A DNA stretch of 54,324 nt, taken from an uncultured Collinsella sp. Lineage in GTDB: Bacteria > Actinomycetota > Coriobacteriia > Coriobacteriales > Coriobacteriaceae. The position numbers and the translations under genes were made by a program. The notes under the pieces are model-generated. The model made no database searches. It saw nothing but the letters and a program-made list of their open reading frames with translations, and had not been told where the DNA came from. The DNA is taken from positions 1-54,324 of the forward strand of contig UQZM01000008.1 in assembly GCA_900545615.1 (NCBI GenBank). The letters run 5' to 3'. Shown piece after piece: positions 1-9,216 of the stretch (position 1 is its first letter; every line of letters starts with the position of its first letter).

Positions 1-72
1 GGACTTGCAGCGACGGACCTCAGGACACTCTTACACCACGTCTGCGCGCGCGACCCTTCATTGGCTGCGCCA

Positions 73-120
73 GGAGTGCTTCCGGGTGCTGGTGCAAAAG
101 GAGTGTCCCTAACTGCCGCA
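73..120 (-). repeat. REP-like intergenic repeat copy
   Basis: Read on the minus strand this stretch resembles the repeat seen again at about 36076-36110: a CAGTT, GGGACACTCCTT and TGCACCAGC series. It is one copy of a dispersed family in this window built around GGGGACGT or GGGGACACTCC cores. No transposase lies nearby. It is next to the terminator of the acyltransferase gene. Confidence 0.5.
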
Positions 121-152
121 GGGGGCGTCGGCCGTGGCCGACGCCCCCTGCG
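117..152. terminator. Perfect 16-bp hairpin after acyltransferase gene
   Basis: Positions 117-132 pair perfectly with 137-152 around a 4-nt loop. The hairpin lies 25 nt past the stop of the minus-strand acyltransferase gene. No clear T-run follows on either strand, so it may be a terminator without a U-tract or an mRNA 3'-end stabiliser. Confidence 0.6.
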
Positions 153-176
153 GGTGTAAGCAGATTTGGCTGCGCG

Positions 177-2393
177 TTACTTGTCGGTGCCCAGCTTGTG
201 TGGCTTGTAGGCGAGCGCGTTGACGAGTGCGTCGGCAGCGGATTTGACGGCCGCCGGCTGCGGATCGTTAACGTGGTCCTCGGGGTGCACGGGCAAGTCC
301 TTCTTGACGGCATCGTGGATCAGGTTGAGGTACTCGGTCACGCCGGTGGCCGACAGGTGCGTGCCGTCGCCGTCGAACAGGTCGTTGCGGTTGGCGCTGT
401 GCCCGTACCAGTCGATAACGCGCACGTTTTTATAGCGCGTGGCGGCGTTGGCGATGGCCTGATTGGTGGCGCCGACCCATGGCTGCGGGCTGCGCGTGTT
501 TACAAATACGACGGTGCGCCGATTGCCGGCATCGGCCATGATGGCGTCAATCTGGGCATCGGTCACTAGGCCGTTGGTGCCCAGCGCAAAGACCACGATC
601 TTGCCGGCAAGGTTCTGCTGGATATAGCCCTCAAATGTCGCGCGGCCCGCATCAAACTGGCGGCCCTTTTCGGCATCGATGTGGCTGTGCGGGAACACGC
701 CGTCAAAGGAATCAACGGCGCGCAGCGACACGGAGTCGCCGATCATCAGCAGGTCGTAGGATCCGTCGGGGAAGCCGTCGTTGTCCTTGTCGGTGTCATC
801 GGCCGCCTGCTGGTCCCGGGGTTTTGCATTTTTGGCTTCCTTGTTTAGGATTTCGGCGCCCTCGCCGCTCAGCGCGGATGCATCGGGCACAAAGACCAGA
901 CCACCCAGCGCCACGACAAGCACGACGCCGCAAACGGCGCACACGGGAATATGCGCGCGCGCCCAGCTTGCGGGCGTGGTGGTGCCTTCGCGGAGCTCGG
1001 AAACGGTGCGTCCAAAGGCGCCCTTCCTAAACGGCGTCTCGATAAAGCGATAGGAGCATTCGGCTACGGCGACCACCACAAGTACCTGCAAGATGTACTG
1101 CCACCAGGGCGTATCGCTGATGTTGGCGACCGGGTTCATGAGGAGTAGCAGCGGATAGTGCCACGGGTAGATGCTGTAGGAACGCTTGCCGACCCATACG
1201 AGCGGCTCGACGGCAAGAGCGCGTGCGACCATGCCCCGGGGCTGCACGCATGCCGCAATAACCATGAGCGTGAGGATGGAGCACAGCAGCGTGCCGCCGC
1301 GATACTGGAACGCGGTGTAGCCGTTGGTGAGCGCGACCATGGCGGCAAGGCCAACCAGACCCACGACGCCCAAGACATCGATGGATGCGGGCGAGGACCA
1401 AAAACGCACGAGAGCGCTCGGCTGTGCCGGGGCGGTCTCGGCTGCTTCGTCGGCCTTCTTGCCAAGCTTGCCCTCGGCGTTATTGCCGTGCTTGGCGGCG
1501 CCAACCAGGCGATTGAGCCCCAAACGATGAGCGAGACGCACCGGCGCCAGGTCGCGATCGGGGATAAAGGCCATCCAGGCACCCAGCAGCAGCGAGAACA
1601 CGCGGGTGTCGGTGCCGTAGTACACGCGACTGGGGTCGGCGGCAGGGTTGTAAAGCACCATCATGGCGAGGGCAGATACCGCGGCAAGGCCCAGAACCAC
1701 ACGGCGCGTGTTGGGCTTGCTCACATGCATGGATACCATGGCAAACAGCAGTGGCGGCCAAATCAGGTAGAACTGTTCCTCGATGGCAAGCGACCAAAAG
1801 TGCGTGAGCGGCGAGGGGTCGCCCAGAGCATTGAAGTACGAGACGTTTTGGGCAATCTGCCACCAGTTGTTGAAGAACAACAGCGACGGCAGGATGTCGG
1901 GGCGCATCTTGGTGAGCATCACGTGGTTAAAGATGGTGCACAGCGCGCAGGTCACGAACACTACCGTTACCACGGCGGGGACCAGGCGACGGATGCGGCG
2001 AATCCAGAAGCTCTTGAGGTCGATGCGGCCGGTCTTTGATACCTCGTTGATGAGCAGGCGCGTGATCAGGTAGCCCGAGAGCACAAAGAAGACCGTGACG
2101 CCAAGCAGACCGCCCTGTGCCCATGTGAGGTTGAGGTGATAGAGTACCACCGCGACGACGGCGAGCGTGCGCAGGCCGTCGAGGGCGGGGATATAACGAG
2201 ATTTGGGGCGTGTGGGTGCTTGTTCTTTTGCGGCGCTGTTGGGGCGGGCACCCTTGTTGGCGGGCGTGCGATGGGGGCCTGCAGCGCGGCGCGGCTCGGT
2301 GGCCTGTCGGTTAGCGCGCGAACGTTCGTGCGGCGCTTGTTGATCGCTCGCGTGGCGTGAGCTGCGCGAACTCGATCGCGGGAATTGTTCCAT
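177..2393 (-). CDS. Membrane acyltransferase with SGNH domain (OatA-like)
   Basis: This 738-residue protein has a basic, low-complexity N-terminal tail of about 65 residues. About ten membrane segments of the acyltransferase-3 fold follow (from about residue 68, with an IPALDGLRTLAV start typical of the family). A C-terminal extracellular SGNH-hydrolase-like domain closes it. In that domain I can place the block I GDS (Ser554) and the catalytic DGTH (Asp676, His679). Family members O-acetylate peptidoglycan or surface glycans, moving an acyl group across the membrane to the SGNH domain. The exact acceptor cannot be read from sequence. The start at 2393 has only a weak ribosome site (GGATGAAG), so a start further in is possible. 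It is divergent from ribokinase. Confidence 0.85.
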   Translation of the reverse strand: MEQFPRSSSRSSRHASDQQAPHERSRANRQATEPRRAAGPHRTPANKGARPNSAAKEQAPTRPKSRYIPALDGLRTLAVVAVVLYHLNLTWAQGGLLGVTVFFVLSGYLITRLLINEVSKTGRIDLKSFWIRRIRRLVPAVVTVVFVTCALCTIFNHVMLTKMRPDILPSLLFFNNWWQIAQNVSYFNALGDPSPLTHFWSLAIEEQFYLIWPPLLFAMVSMHVSKPNTRRVVLGLAAVSALAMMVLYNPAADPSRVYYGTDTRVFSLLLGAWMAFIPDRDLAPVRLAHRLGLNRLVGAAKHGNNAEGKLGKKADEAAETAPAQPSALVRFWSSPASIDVLGVVGLVGLAAMVALTNGYTAFQYRGGTLLCSILTLMVIAACVQPRGMVARALAVEPLVWVGKRSYSIYPWHYPLLLLMNPVANISDTPWWQYILQVLVVVAVAECSYRFIETPFRKGAFGRTVSELREGTTTPASWARAHIPVCAVCGVVLVVALGGLVFVPDASALSGEGAEILNKEAKNAKPRDQQAADDTDKDNDGFPDGSYDLLMIGDSVSLRAVDSFDGVFPHSHIDAEKGRQFDAGRATFEGYIQQNLAGKIVVFALGTNGLVTDAQIDAIMADAGNRRTVVFVNTRSPQPWVGATNQAIANAATRYKNVRVIDWYGHSANRNDLFDGDGTHLSATGVTEYLNLIHDAVKKDLPVHPEDHVNDPQPAAVKSAADALVNALAYKPHKLGTDK

Positions 2394-2579
2394 AAAACTT
2401 CATCCAATGACGAGAATAATCAGCACGCCTTCATTGTAGCCGCCTGCTCCTGTGAATGCTTGCTGCCGGCGCAAGCTCAAGCACGCGTCCACATCAAAGT
2501 GAACTAAAGTTATAGAGGTGCGAGAGCGCATGATTGATGGCCAACAGCGGGCGCAGATCCCGCGGACGAGGAGGTTTCC

Positions 2580-3575
2580 ATGGCAGATTGCGGCATCGTT
2601 GCGGTGTTCGGCAGCATGAACATGGACCTTTCGGTGGCGTGCGAGCGCATGCCGCGCGCGGGCGAGACCGTCGGCGGCAGCGGATTTATCACCAACGCCG
2701 GCGGCAAGGGCGCCAATCAGGCCGTAGCTGCCGCGCGCATGGGCGCGCGCACGCACATGATCGGCGCGGTCGGTCGCGACGCGTTCGGCGCGTCGCTCGT
2801 GGCGGGGCTCCAAGACGCCGGCGTGGACTGTGACTTTGTAGCGCATCGCGATGACGTGGAGACGGGAACGGCGACCATCATTCGCTGCGAGGGCGACAAC
2901 CGCATCGTGCTGTCGCCGGGCGCCAACCATGCGCTTGCGGGCAGGGACGTTGCCTGCGCGCTGGGACGTCTGGTGGCCGATGAGCTCGACGGCGACGCCA
3001 GCGATATTGCCCCGGCTGCCGGAAGCGTCTTTATCGCCCAGGGCGAATGTGACCTTGCGGCGACGGCCGAGGCGCTTGTTTGCGCTCACGAGCTGGGGTT
3101 CTATACGGTCTTTAATCCGGCACCTGCCTGCGAGTTACCTGCGGAGGCCTGGCCTGCGGTCGACCTGGTCTGTCCCAACGAGACTGAGTGCCAGGTGCTG
3201 ACGGGCATCTTGCCCACGGATGATGCGAGCTGCGTCGCGGCGCTCGATGCCCTGCTCGCCAAGGGTGCCGGAGCTGCCGTCATCACGTTGGGCGGCGCCG
3301 GGTCGGTTACGCTTGGCGATGACGGCGAGCCGCTGCGCATGCCGGCGCTGTCGAGTGCGGTGGTCGATACGACGGCCGCGGGCGATACGTTTATCGGTGC
3401 GCTTGCCGCGGCTCGTCTGGAGGGGCTGCCGCTCTTTGAGTGCATGGCGGCGGGCGCACGCGCCTCGGCGGTGACGGTGTCGCGCTTGGGCGCGCAGCAG
3501 TCGATTCCCACGCGCGCCGAAGTTGATCTCGTATTTGGTTTAGACGATTTGGTACAAGACGGAGAAGCGGAGTAG
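2580..3575 (+). CDS. rbsK: Ribokinase (PfkB family)
   Basis: A 331-residue PfkB-family kinase that would phosphorylate ribose to ribose-5-phosphate in the cytoplasm. The N-terminal GSMNMD and the sugar-binding NAGGKGANQA (about residues 39-48) are typical of ribokinase. The ATP/anion-hole motif TTAAGDTF places the catalytic base at Asp269. A strong ribosome site (GAGGAGG) precedes the ATG. It lies 4 nt from the nucleoside hydrolase, and the two would make a ribonucleoside salvage unit: hydrolysis of the nucleoside, then phosphorylation of the freed ribose. Other PfkB sugars cannot be excluded. Confidence 0.85.
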   Translation: MADCGIVAVFGSMNMDLSVACERMPRAGETVGGSGFITNAGGKGANQAVAAARMGARTHMIGAVGRDAFGASLVAGLQDAGVDCDFVAHRDDVETGTATIIRCEGDNRIVLSPGANHALAGRDVACALGRLVADELDGDASDIAPAAGSVFIAQGECDLAATAEALVCAHELGFYTVFNPAPACELPAEAWPAVDLVCPNETECQVLTGILPTDDASCVAALDALLAKGAGAAVITLGGAGSVTLGDDGEPLRMPALSSAVVDTTAAGDTFIGALAAARLEGLPLFECMAAGARASAVTVSRLGAQQSIPTRAEVDLVFGLDDLVQDGEAE

Positions 3576-3579
3576 AACA

Positions 3580-4554
3580 ATGGCAATCAAGAAGCTGATC
3601 CTTGATCTGGATATGGGTGTGGACGATGCGATGGCGCTTGCCTATGCTATCGCGAGCCCCGAGGTGGAACTCGTGGGCATCACCACGTGTTTTGGCAACG
3701 TGCGCGTCGACCAGTCGGCGCATAACTGCTTGGCGGTTCTCGACCTGTTGGGTCGCCCCGAGGTGCCGGTGTACCTGGGTGCTGACCGTCCTCTGCAGGC
3801 GACTGAGCCTTATACGCCGCCGGCGTCCACCGCGCTCATTCACGGCAAGAACGGCATCGGCGGCGCGAGCGTGCCCGCGTCACCCTACGAGCCGGTGGGG
3901 GCGACGTCTGCCGATGGCAACGCTGCGGTCGATTATCTGATCGATGCCGCGCGCACCTATGGTCCCGATCTGGTCTACGTAGCGACCGGCCCGCTCTCCA
4001 ACCTGGCGCTTGCCCTGGAGCGCGATGCGGCGGCGGTGATGTCTATCGGCCGCGTGGTGGTAATGGGCGGCGCCCTGACCGTGCCCGGTAACGTGAGTGC
4101 GGGTGCCGAGGCCAACATGGCAAGCGATCCCGAGGCGGCCGATGCCGTGCTGCGCTCGGGCCGCAAGCTCACCATGGTGGGCCTGGACGTGACGCACCGC
4201 GTGGTGCTTACGCGCCGCGACATTGCCGGCTGGACGGGCTCGGGCACCATGGCGGGCTGCGCATTTGCGAGCATGGTCGAGCACTACATTGGCTCGTACG
4301 AGATGAACGCACCCTACCTGGGTGGTTGTGCGCTGCACGATCCGCTGGCCGTTGCCGTGGCGATTGACCCCACGCTCGTGGGTGCGCTCGGCTGCAACCT
4401 GCGTGTTGATCTGCTGGGCGAGTATCGCGGCCGCACCATTTGCGACGAGCGCCGCCTATCCGATCCGGACAAGAGTGCGCTGGTGGCGCTGACCGTGGAT
4501 GCCCCGCGCTTCCTGTCCGAGTTCAAGACGCGCATGGCCCGTGTCCTTGGCTAA
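3580..4554 (+). CDS. Inosine-uridine preferring nucleoside hydrolase family
   Basis: A 324-residue protein of the nucleoside hydrolase family, which cleaves the N-glycosidic bond of nucleosides to give ribose and a free base. The calcium-binding aspartate cluster is at the N terminus (Asp9, Asp11, Asp15, Asp16 in DLDMGVDDAM). The late conserved HDPLAVA is present near residue 252. It starts 4 nt after the ribokinase stop, so the two are co-transcribed and probably translationally coupled. The substrate (purine or pyrimidine) is not readable from sequence. A terminator follows at once. Confidence 0.88.
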   Translation: MAIKKLILDLDMGVDDAMALAYAIASPEVELVGITTCFGNVRVDQSAHNCLAVLDLLGRPEVPVYLGADRPLQATEPYTPPASTALIHGKNGIGGASVPASPYEPVGATSADGNAAVDYLIDAARTYGPDLVYVATGPLSNLALALERDAAAVMSIGRVVVMGGALTVPGNVSAGAEANMASDPEAADAVLRSGRKLTMVGLDVTHRVVLTRRDIAGWTGSGTMAGCAFASMVEHYIGSYEMNAPYLGGCALHDPLAVAVAIDPTLVGALGCNLRVDLLGEYRGRTICDERRLSDPDKSALVALTVDAPRFLSEFKTRMARVLG

Positions 4555-4565
4555 ATGATTTTCAC

Positions 4566-4604
4566 GCCCCGCCCCATGTAGTCAATTTGGGACGGGGCTT
4601 TTTT
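4566..4604 (+). terminator. Rho-independent terminator of rbsK operon
   Basis: Arms 4566-4575 and 4589-4598 pair with one mismatch, followed by six T. The sequence from the loop through GGGACGGGGC and the T-run is nearly the same as at 10917-10949, so it belongs to a repeated terminator type. Confidence 0.85.
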
Positions 4605-4772
4605 AGCTACCGAGTAAATGTGCCCGTTGGGGGAATAGTCGCACCACTTCGCTTGACAACAGGCTAAACTTGCTATTAAATATTTACTATTCTGTTTAGA
4701 TTGAATTTGCGGTCGTTTATTTGCCGAGTCATCGAGTCCCGATGCTCTGCCGCGGCCGTTGCTAGGGGAACA

Positions 4773-5783
4773 ATGGCCAAAGCAAGTGTTCGCGAGATCA
4801 GCCGCATCACCGGTTTTTCGCCTGCGACCGTTTCCAACGCGCTCAACCGCAAGCGCAGCGTAAGCGAGGAGACCGCCAAGGTCATCCTGGAGTGCGCGCA
4901 ATCGCTGGGCTATCAGCAGTCGACGCAGCTCGAGAGCATTCAGTTTGTGCTCGCTCGCAAGACGGGCGCCATTCTGGACGAGAGCACCTTCCATCCCGCG
5001 GTTATCGAGGGCGTGGAACGCCAGGCGCGTCGTCACGGTATGAGCACGAGCTTTGTCTCGCTCGACTTTAGCGATCTTGACGTCGTGCGTCCGCAGGTCG
5101 AGGGCCTGATCGCCGATCCGTCTGCCGCTATCGTGCTGATGGGCACCGAGCTGGGTGAGGAAGACTACGCCTTGTTCGCCAACGCTGCCGCCCATCTGAT
5201 CGTGCTCGACGGCTGGAGCGATCGTCAGTACTTCGACGCCGTGGTCATTGCCAATACCGATTCGGTGCTGCGCGCCGTGGATTACCTCATCGAGAAAGGT
5301 CACAAGCAAATCGGCTATCTGGCGGGCGACCTTCGTATCCGCAACTTTAAGGATCGCGAGCGCGGCTATCGCCAAGCGCTTGAGGATGCGGGCCTTGAGG
5401 CCAACCCGACATGGCGCGTCACGCTGGGCACCACGCTCGAGGGCGCTTATCTCGACATGGGCGCATGGCTCGACAATTCCTCGCGCGAAGATCTGCCGAC
5501 GGCTTTCTTTGCCGAAAACGACGTGCTCGCCGTAGGCGCCATGCGCGCGCTAAACGAGCACGGCATACGCGTGCCCGAGGATGTCTCGATTATCGGCTTT
5601 GACGATCTGTCTTTGGGCGCCTTCTCCAACCCGCCGCTCACCACGGTGCACGTTCCCAAGCACGAGGTGGGCGAGATCGCGGTGCGCCGCCTGGTGGGTA
5701 ACATCCGCAATCCCAAGAGCTATACCTGCAAGACGGCCGTATCGACCTATTTTGTCGAGCGCCAAAGCGTGCGCGAGATCTAG
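4773..5783 (+). CDS. LacI-family transcriptional regulator
   Basis: A 336-residue LacI-type repressor. The N-terminal helix-turn-helix is clear (SVREISRITGFSPATVSNAL, with hinge-helix residues after it). A periplasmic-binding-protein-like effector domain fills the rest, ending with the usual IGFDDL and PPLTTV segments. I chose the ATG at 4773 because AGGGGAA precedes it and the protein then begins MAKASVREI, as in most family members; an earlier in-frame ATG at 4701 would add 24 unlikely residues. The gene lies just upstream of the isomerase/transketolase/kinase operon and is its likely local regulator. AT-rich GTTTA-containing DNA before it (4665-4725) may be its own operator. Confidence 0.9.
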   Translation: MAKASVREISRITGFSPATVSNALNRKRSVSEETAKVILECAQSLGYQQSTQLESIQFVLARKTGAILDESTFHPAVIEGVERQARRHGMSTSFVSLDFSDLDVVRPQVEGLIADPSAAIVLMGTELGEEDYALFANAAAHLIVLDGWSDRQYFDAVVIANTDSVLRAVDYLIEKGHKQIGYLAGDLRIRNFKDRERGYRQALEDAGLEANPTWRVTLGTTLEGAYLDMGAWLDNSSREDLPTAFFAENDVLAVGAMRALNEHGIRVPEDVSIIGFDDLSLGAFSNPPLTTVHVPKHEVGEIAVRRLVGNIRNPKSYTCKTAVSTYFVERQSVREI

Positions 5784-5845
5784 GCGAAGACGGCTTCGTT
5801 CGCAGTGCGCCAAAGCGCGCTAGGGCAGCAAAAATAACGCCATCC

Positions 5846-5875
5846 AAAAAGGGGGTCCTTCAGGGCCCTCTTTTT
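5846..5875 (+). terminator. Terminator after LacI gene
   Basis: A 13-bp stem (5846-5858 with 5863-5875, two G-T wobbles) that includes A5/T5 outer pairs and a TTCA loop. It is compatible with termination in both directions. Confidence 0.8.
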
Positions 5876-5885
5876 GTCCTCTTGT

Positions 5886-6019
5886 ATGTTCAGATTGTTT
5901 ACATACCGTTTAGGCTCATTTCTCTACCGTTTACGGGACTTTCGCGTTAAACTTCTAAACAAGAGAGTAAAACATTTAGTAAACAGAACAAAACGAAACA
6001 CACGTCTGTTTACTGAACA
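5886..6019. promoter_or_regulatory. Cluster of GTTTA-type operator sites
   Basis: This AT-rich leader carries TGTTTACTGAACA at 6007-6019, the related CATTTAGTAAACA at 5973-5985, and half-sites at 5887-5903, 5908-5912 and 5929-5934. The 6007 site is the reverse complement of a site at 24304-24316, where it matches 12 of 13 bases. The pseudo-palindrome suits a LacI-type dimer. That the regulator at 4773 binds here is inference. Confidence 0.6.
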
Positions 6020-6040
6020 TGTAATTAGGGGAGGACGTAC

Positions 6041-7441
6041 ATGGACAAGATCAAGCTCGGCTTTGTGCCCACGCGCCGCAGTATCTTTAGCGCGCCGGAC
6101 GCAATCAAGTATCGCGGCCTGACGGCTGATCGCCTGCGCGAGATCGGCGTCGACATCGTGGATATCGACGACATCAATGACGAGGGCCTGCTGTTCGACG
6201 ACAGCCATATCGAGCCTATCGTCAAGAAGTTCCGCGCCGAGGGCGTCGACGGCATTATGCTGTGCCACGCCAACTTTGGCACCGAGTACGTTTGCGCTCG
6301 CCTTGCCCGCGAGCTCGGTCTACCCGTACTGCTGTGGGGTCCGCGCGACGAGCGCCCCGAGCCCGACGGCACACGCCTGCGCGATAGCCAGTGCGGCCTG
6401 TTCGCCACCGGCAAGGTCCTGCGCCGCTTCCAGGTTCCCTTCACCTACATGACCAACTGCCGCCTGACCGACCCCGAGTTCGAGCGCGGCGTTTGGGACT
6501 TTTTGGCCGTTTGCAACGTGGTCAAGACCTTCAAGCACACCCGCATCCTGCAGATGGCCACCCGTCCATTCGACTTCTGGTCGACCATGTGCAACGAGGG
6601 CGAGCTGCTCGAGAAGTTCAACATCCAGCTTTCGCCTATCCCCATGACCGAACTTGTCCAGGCTGTGCGCGACGCCCAGGCCGACGAGCAGGCCATGGCC
6701 GCCATGCTTGCCCACATCAACGACAGCTTTGAGATCTGCATCCCCGAGGACAAGGTCCCCGCGGTCGCCGGTCTTGCCATCGCCATGAAGCGCTTGGTCG
6801 AGAAGTATGGCTGCAACGCCGGTGCCATTCAGTGCTGGAACGCTCTGCAGGACGAGCTGGGCATTATGCCCTGCGCCGCCAACGCCATCCTCAACGAGAT
6901 GGGCATTCCTATCGTATGCGAGACCGATATCCACGGCGCCATCACCGCGCTGATGGTCGAGGCCGCCGACCTGGGCCGTCACCGCGGCATGTTCGCCGAC
7001 TGGACCGTGCGCCATCCCGATAACGAGAACGGCGAGCTGCTGCAGCATTGCGGCCCCTGGCCCTGCAGCTGCGCGGCCGTCAAGCCCAAGCTCACCTACC
7101 CGCTGGCTTTCGATCACCCCGGCGCGCTGACGGCCGAGGCCAAGCACGGCGACCTCACCCTTGCCCGCTTTGACGGTGACAACGGCGAGTACTCGCTGCT
7201 ACTGGGCAACGCCCGCGGCATCGACGGCCCGGCCGGCATGGGCACCTACCTGTGGGTCGAGGTCGACAACCTCAAGCGCCTCGAAGCCAAGATCGTCGAG
7301 GGCCCCTACATCCACCACTGCGTCGCTATTCACGCCAACGTGGTGCCGGTGCTCTACGAGGCGTGCAAGTACATCGGCATTGCCCCCGACCTGTACGACC
7401 CCATCGAAGAAGACGTTAAAGCCTACCTGCGAGGAGAGTAG
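6041..7441 (+). CDS. Sugar isomerase, L-fucose isomerase family
   Basis: A 466-residue protein of the L-fucose/L-arabinose isomerase superfamily, which interconverts an aldose and a ketose with a bound metal. Glu272 (in QDELGI) and Asp296 (in CETDIHG) are 24 residues apart, the same spacing as the metal-binding Glu and Asp of E. coli FucI. A late HHCVAIH (His425/426) could supply the metal-binding His. It is shorter than FucI (about 590 residues), so the substrate is probably not fucose. It is first in an operon with split transketolase and an FGGY kinase. From that context I suspect D-apiose as substrate, forming D-apulose. A good ribosome site (GGGGAGG) precedes the ATG. Confidence 0.8.
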   Translation: MDKIKLGFVPTRRSIFSAPDAIKYRGLTADRLREIGVDIVDIDDINDEGLLFDDSHIEPIVKKFRAEGVDGIMLCHANFGTEYVCARLARELGLPVLLWGPRDERPEPDGTRLRDSQCGLFATGKVLRRFQVPFTYMTNCRLTDPEFERGVWDFLAVCNVVKTFKHTRILQMATRPFDFWSTMCNEGELLEKFNIQLSPIPMTELVQAVRDAQADEQAMAAMLAHINDSFEICIPEDKVPAVAGLAIAMKRLVEKYGCNAGAIQCWNALQDELGIMPCAANAILNEMGIPIVCETDIHGAITALMVEAADLGRHRGMFADWTVRHPDNENGELLQHCGPWPCSCAAVKPKLTYPLAFDHPGALTAEAKHGDLTLARFDGDNGEYSLLLGNARGIDGPAGMGTYLWVEVDNLKRLEAKIVEGPYIHHCVAIHANVVPVLYEACKYIGIAPDLYDPIEEDVKAYLRGE

Positions 7442-7443
7442 AA

Positions 7444-8280
7444 ATGGCAACTATCGAAGAGCTTGAGTCCCTGCGTTGGGACCTTCGCCGCGATTGCGTC
7501 GATATCATCATGGCTGGCGCCGGCGGCCACATCGGCGGCGACATGTCGGTGATCGACGCCCTCATGACCCTCTATGCCAACCACCTCAACATTTCGCCCG
7601 AGACCGTCGACGATCCCAACCGCGACCGCTTCGTGCTTTCCAAGGGCCACGCCATGGAAGCCTACTACGCGGTGCTCTGCCACGAGGGCTATCTTGACCT
7701 CGACGACGTCAAGGCCCGCTTCTCCAAGTTCGGCAGCCCCTACATCGGCCACCCCAACAACAAGCTCAAGGGCATCGAAATGAACTCGGGCTCGCTGGGT
7801 CACGGCCTGCCCGTGGCCGTGGGCATGGCGCTCGCCGGCAAGATGGACGGCCGCGATTACCGCGTCTACACCATCATGGGCGATGGTGAGCTTGCCGAGG
7901 GCTCGGTCTGGGAGGGCGCCATGAGCGGCGGCAACTACCAGCTCGATAATCTGTGCGCGCTCGTGGACCGCAACCGCCTGCAGATCAGCGGCAGCACCGA
8001 GGACGTTATGAAGCAGGACTCGCAGGAGGAGCGCTGGGCCGCCTTCGGCTGGAACGTGCTCTCTATTCCGGGCAACGACGTCCGGGCCATCGACGCCGCG
8101 CTGACGCTTGCGGCCGAGACCTGCGGCAAGCCCACGGTCATCATCCTCAACACGGTGAAGGGCTACGGCTCGCCCGTTATGGAGGACAAGGCCGCCTGGC
8201 ATCACCACCTGCCTAACGATGAGGAATATGCCCAGATCATCGCCGATTTCGCTGCCCATAAGGAGGCCATCAATGGCTAA
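7444..8280 (+). CDS. Transketolase, N-terminal subunit
   Basis: A 278-residue thiamine-diphosphate-binding half of a two-gene transketolase. It has the GDGELAEGSVWEG cofactor/metal-binding motif (about residues 146-158), the N-terminal GGHIGGDMS, and SKGHAMEAYY. The enzyme moves a two-carbon ketol unit between sugar phosphates in the cytoplasm. It starts 2 nt after the isomerase stop and overlaps the next gene by 8 nt, so all three are translated together. The apulose-4-phosphate transketolases of known apiose pathways are also split into two genes of about these sizes. I infer, but cannot prove, that this is the role here. Confidence 0.88.
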   Translation: MATIEELESLRWDLRRDCVDIIMAGAGGHIGGDMSVIDALMTLYANHLNISPETVDDPNRDRFVLSKGHAMEAYYAVLCHEGYLDLDDVKARFSKFGSPYIGHPNNKLKGIEMNSGSLGHGLPVAVGMALAGKMDGRDYRVYTIMGDGELAEGSVWEGAMSGGNYQLDNLCALVDRNRLQISGSTEDVMKQDSQEERWAAFGWNVLSIPGNDVRAIDAALTLAAETCGKPTVIILNTVKGYGSPVMEDKAAWHHHLPNDEEYAQIIADFAAHKEAING

Positions 8281-9211
8281 CAAGATCGCCAATCGCAAGG
8301 TTATCTGCGACACGCTGCTCGAGGCCGCGAAGACCGATAAGGATATCGTCGTCCTGTGCTCCGATTCCCGCGGCTCCGCATCGCTCACGCCGTTCTTTGA
8401 TCAGTATCCCCAGCAGTCCGTCGAGGTCGGCATTGCCGAGCAGGACCTGGTGAGCATCGCCGCCGGCATGGCTTCGTGCGGCAAGAAGGCCTGGGCCGCC
8501 TCGCCGGCGTCCTTTGTGACCACGCGCTCGTATGAGCAGTGCAAGGTCGACGTCTCGTACTCCAACACCAACGTCAAGCTCATCGGCATCTCGGGCGGCG
8601 TGTCCTACGGCGCCTTGGGCATGAGCCATCACTCCGCGCAGGATATCGCCGCCATGAGCGCGATTCCCAACATGCGCGTGTATCTGCCGAGCGACCGCTT
8701 CCAGACCGCCGAGCTCGTGCGGGCCCTGGTCGCCGACAACAAGCCGGCCTACATCCGCGTGGGCCGCAACCCGGTCGAGGACGTGTACGCCGAGGGCGAG
8801 TGCCCGTTCCAGATGGATCGCGCCACCTGGGTGCGCCGCGGCACCGATGTGACGCTCGTCGCTACCGGCGAGATGGTCCGCCATGCCGTGGACGCCGCCG
8901 ACCTGCTGGCCGAGCAGGGCATCTCGGCAACGGTGCTCGACATGTATTGCGTCAAGCCGCTCGACGCCGAGGCTGTAATTGAGGCCGCCGGCGCCACGCG
9001 CGCCGTCGTGACCGTCGAGGAGCACAGTCCCTTCGGCGGCCTGGGCTCTATGGTCGCGCAGGTGGTGGGCGAGCATTGCCCGCGTCCGGTCAAGTGCCTC
9101 TCTCTGCCCGACGCGCCGGTCATCACCGGCACGAGCCCCGAGGTCTTTGCGCACTACGGCCTCACCGGCGAAGGCATTGCCAAGACCGTTGCCGAGTTCC
9201 TCGGCAACTAG
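8273..9211 (+). CDS. Transketolase, C-terminal subunit
   Basis: The 312-residue partner subunit carries the pyrimidine-binding domain with the catalytic glutamate in EVGIAEQDLVS (about residues 47-57) and a C-terminal transketolase domain (TVEEHSPFGGLG). The start at 8273 was chosen because the ATG overlaps the upstream stop region by 8 nt and is preceded by AGGAGG; an earlier frame-open ATG at 8219 would add 18 residues inside the previous gene. It should form a heterotetramer with the product of 7444-8280. A long palindromic 3' element begins 6 nt after its stop. Confidence 0.88.
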   Translation: MANKIANRKVICDTLLEAAKTDKDIVVLCSDSRGSASLTPFFDQYPQQSVEVGIAEQDLVSIAAGMASCGKKAWAASPASFVTTRSYEQCKVDVSYSNTNVKLIGISGGVSYGALGMSHHSAQDIAAMSAIPNMRVYLPSDRFQTAELVRALVADNKPAYIRVGRNPVEDVYAEGECPFQMDRATWVRRGTDVTLVATGEMVRHAVDAADLLAEQGISATVLDMYCVKPLDAEAVIEAAGATRAVVTVEEHSPFGGLGSMVAQVVGEHCPRPVKCLSLPDAPVITGTSPEVFAHYGLTGEGIAKTVAEFLGN

Positions 9212-9216
9212 TAGAA

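Noticed and set aside
6041..7441. Call as L-fucose isomerase fucI
   Set aside because: Over 100 residues shorter than FucI, with no fuculokinase or fuculose aldolase; only the superfamily is supported.
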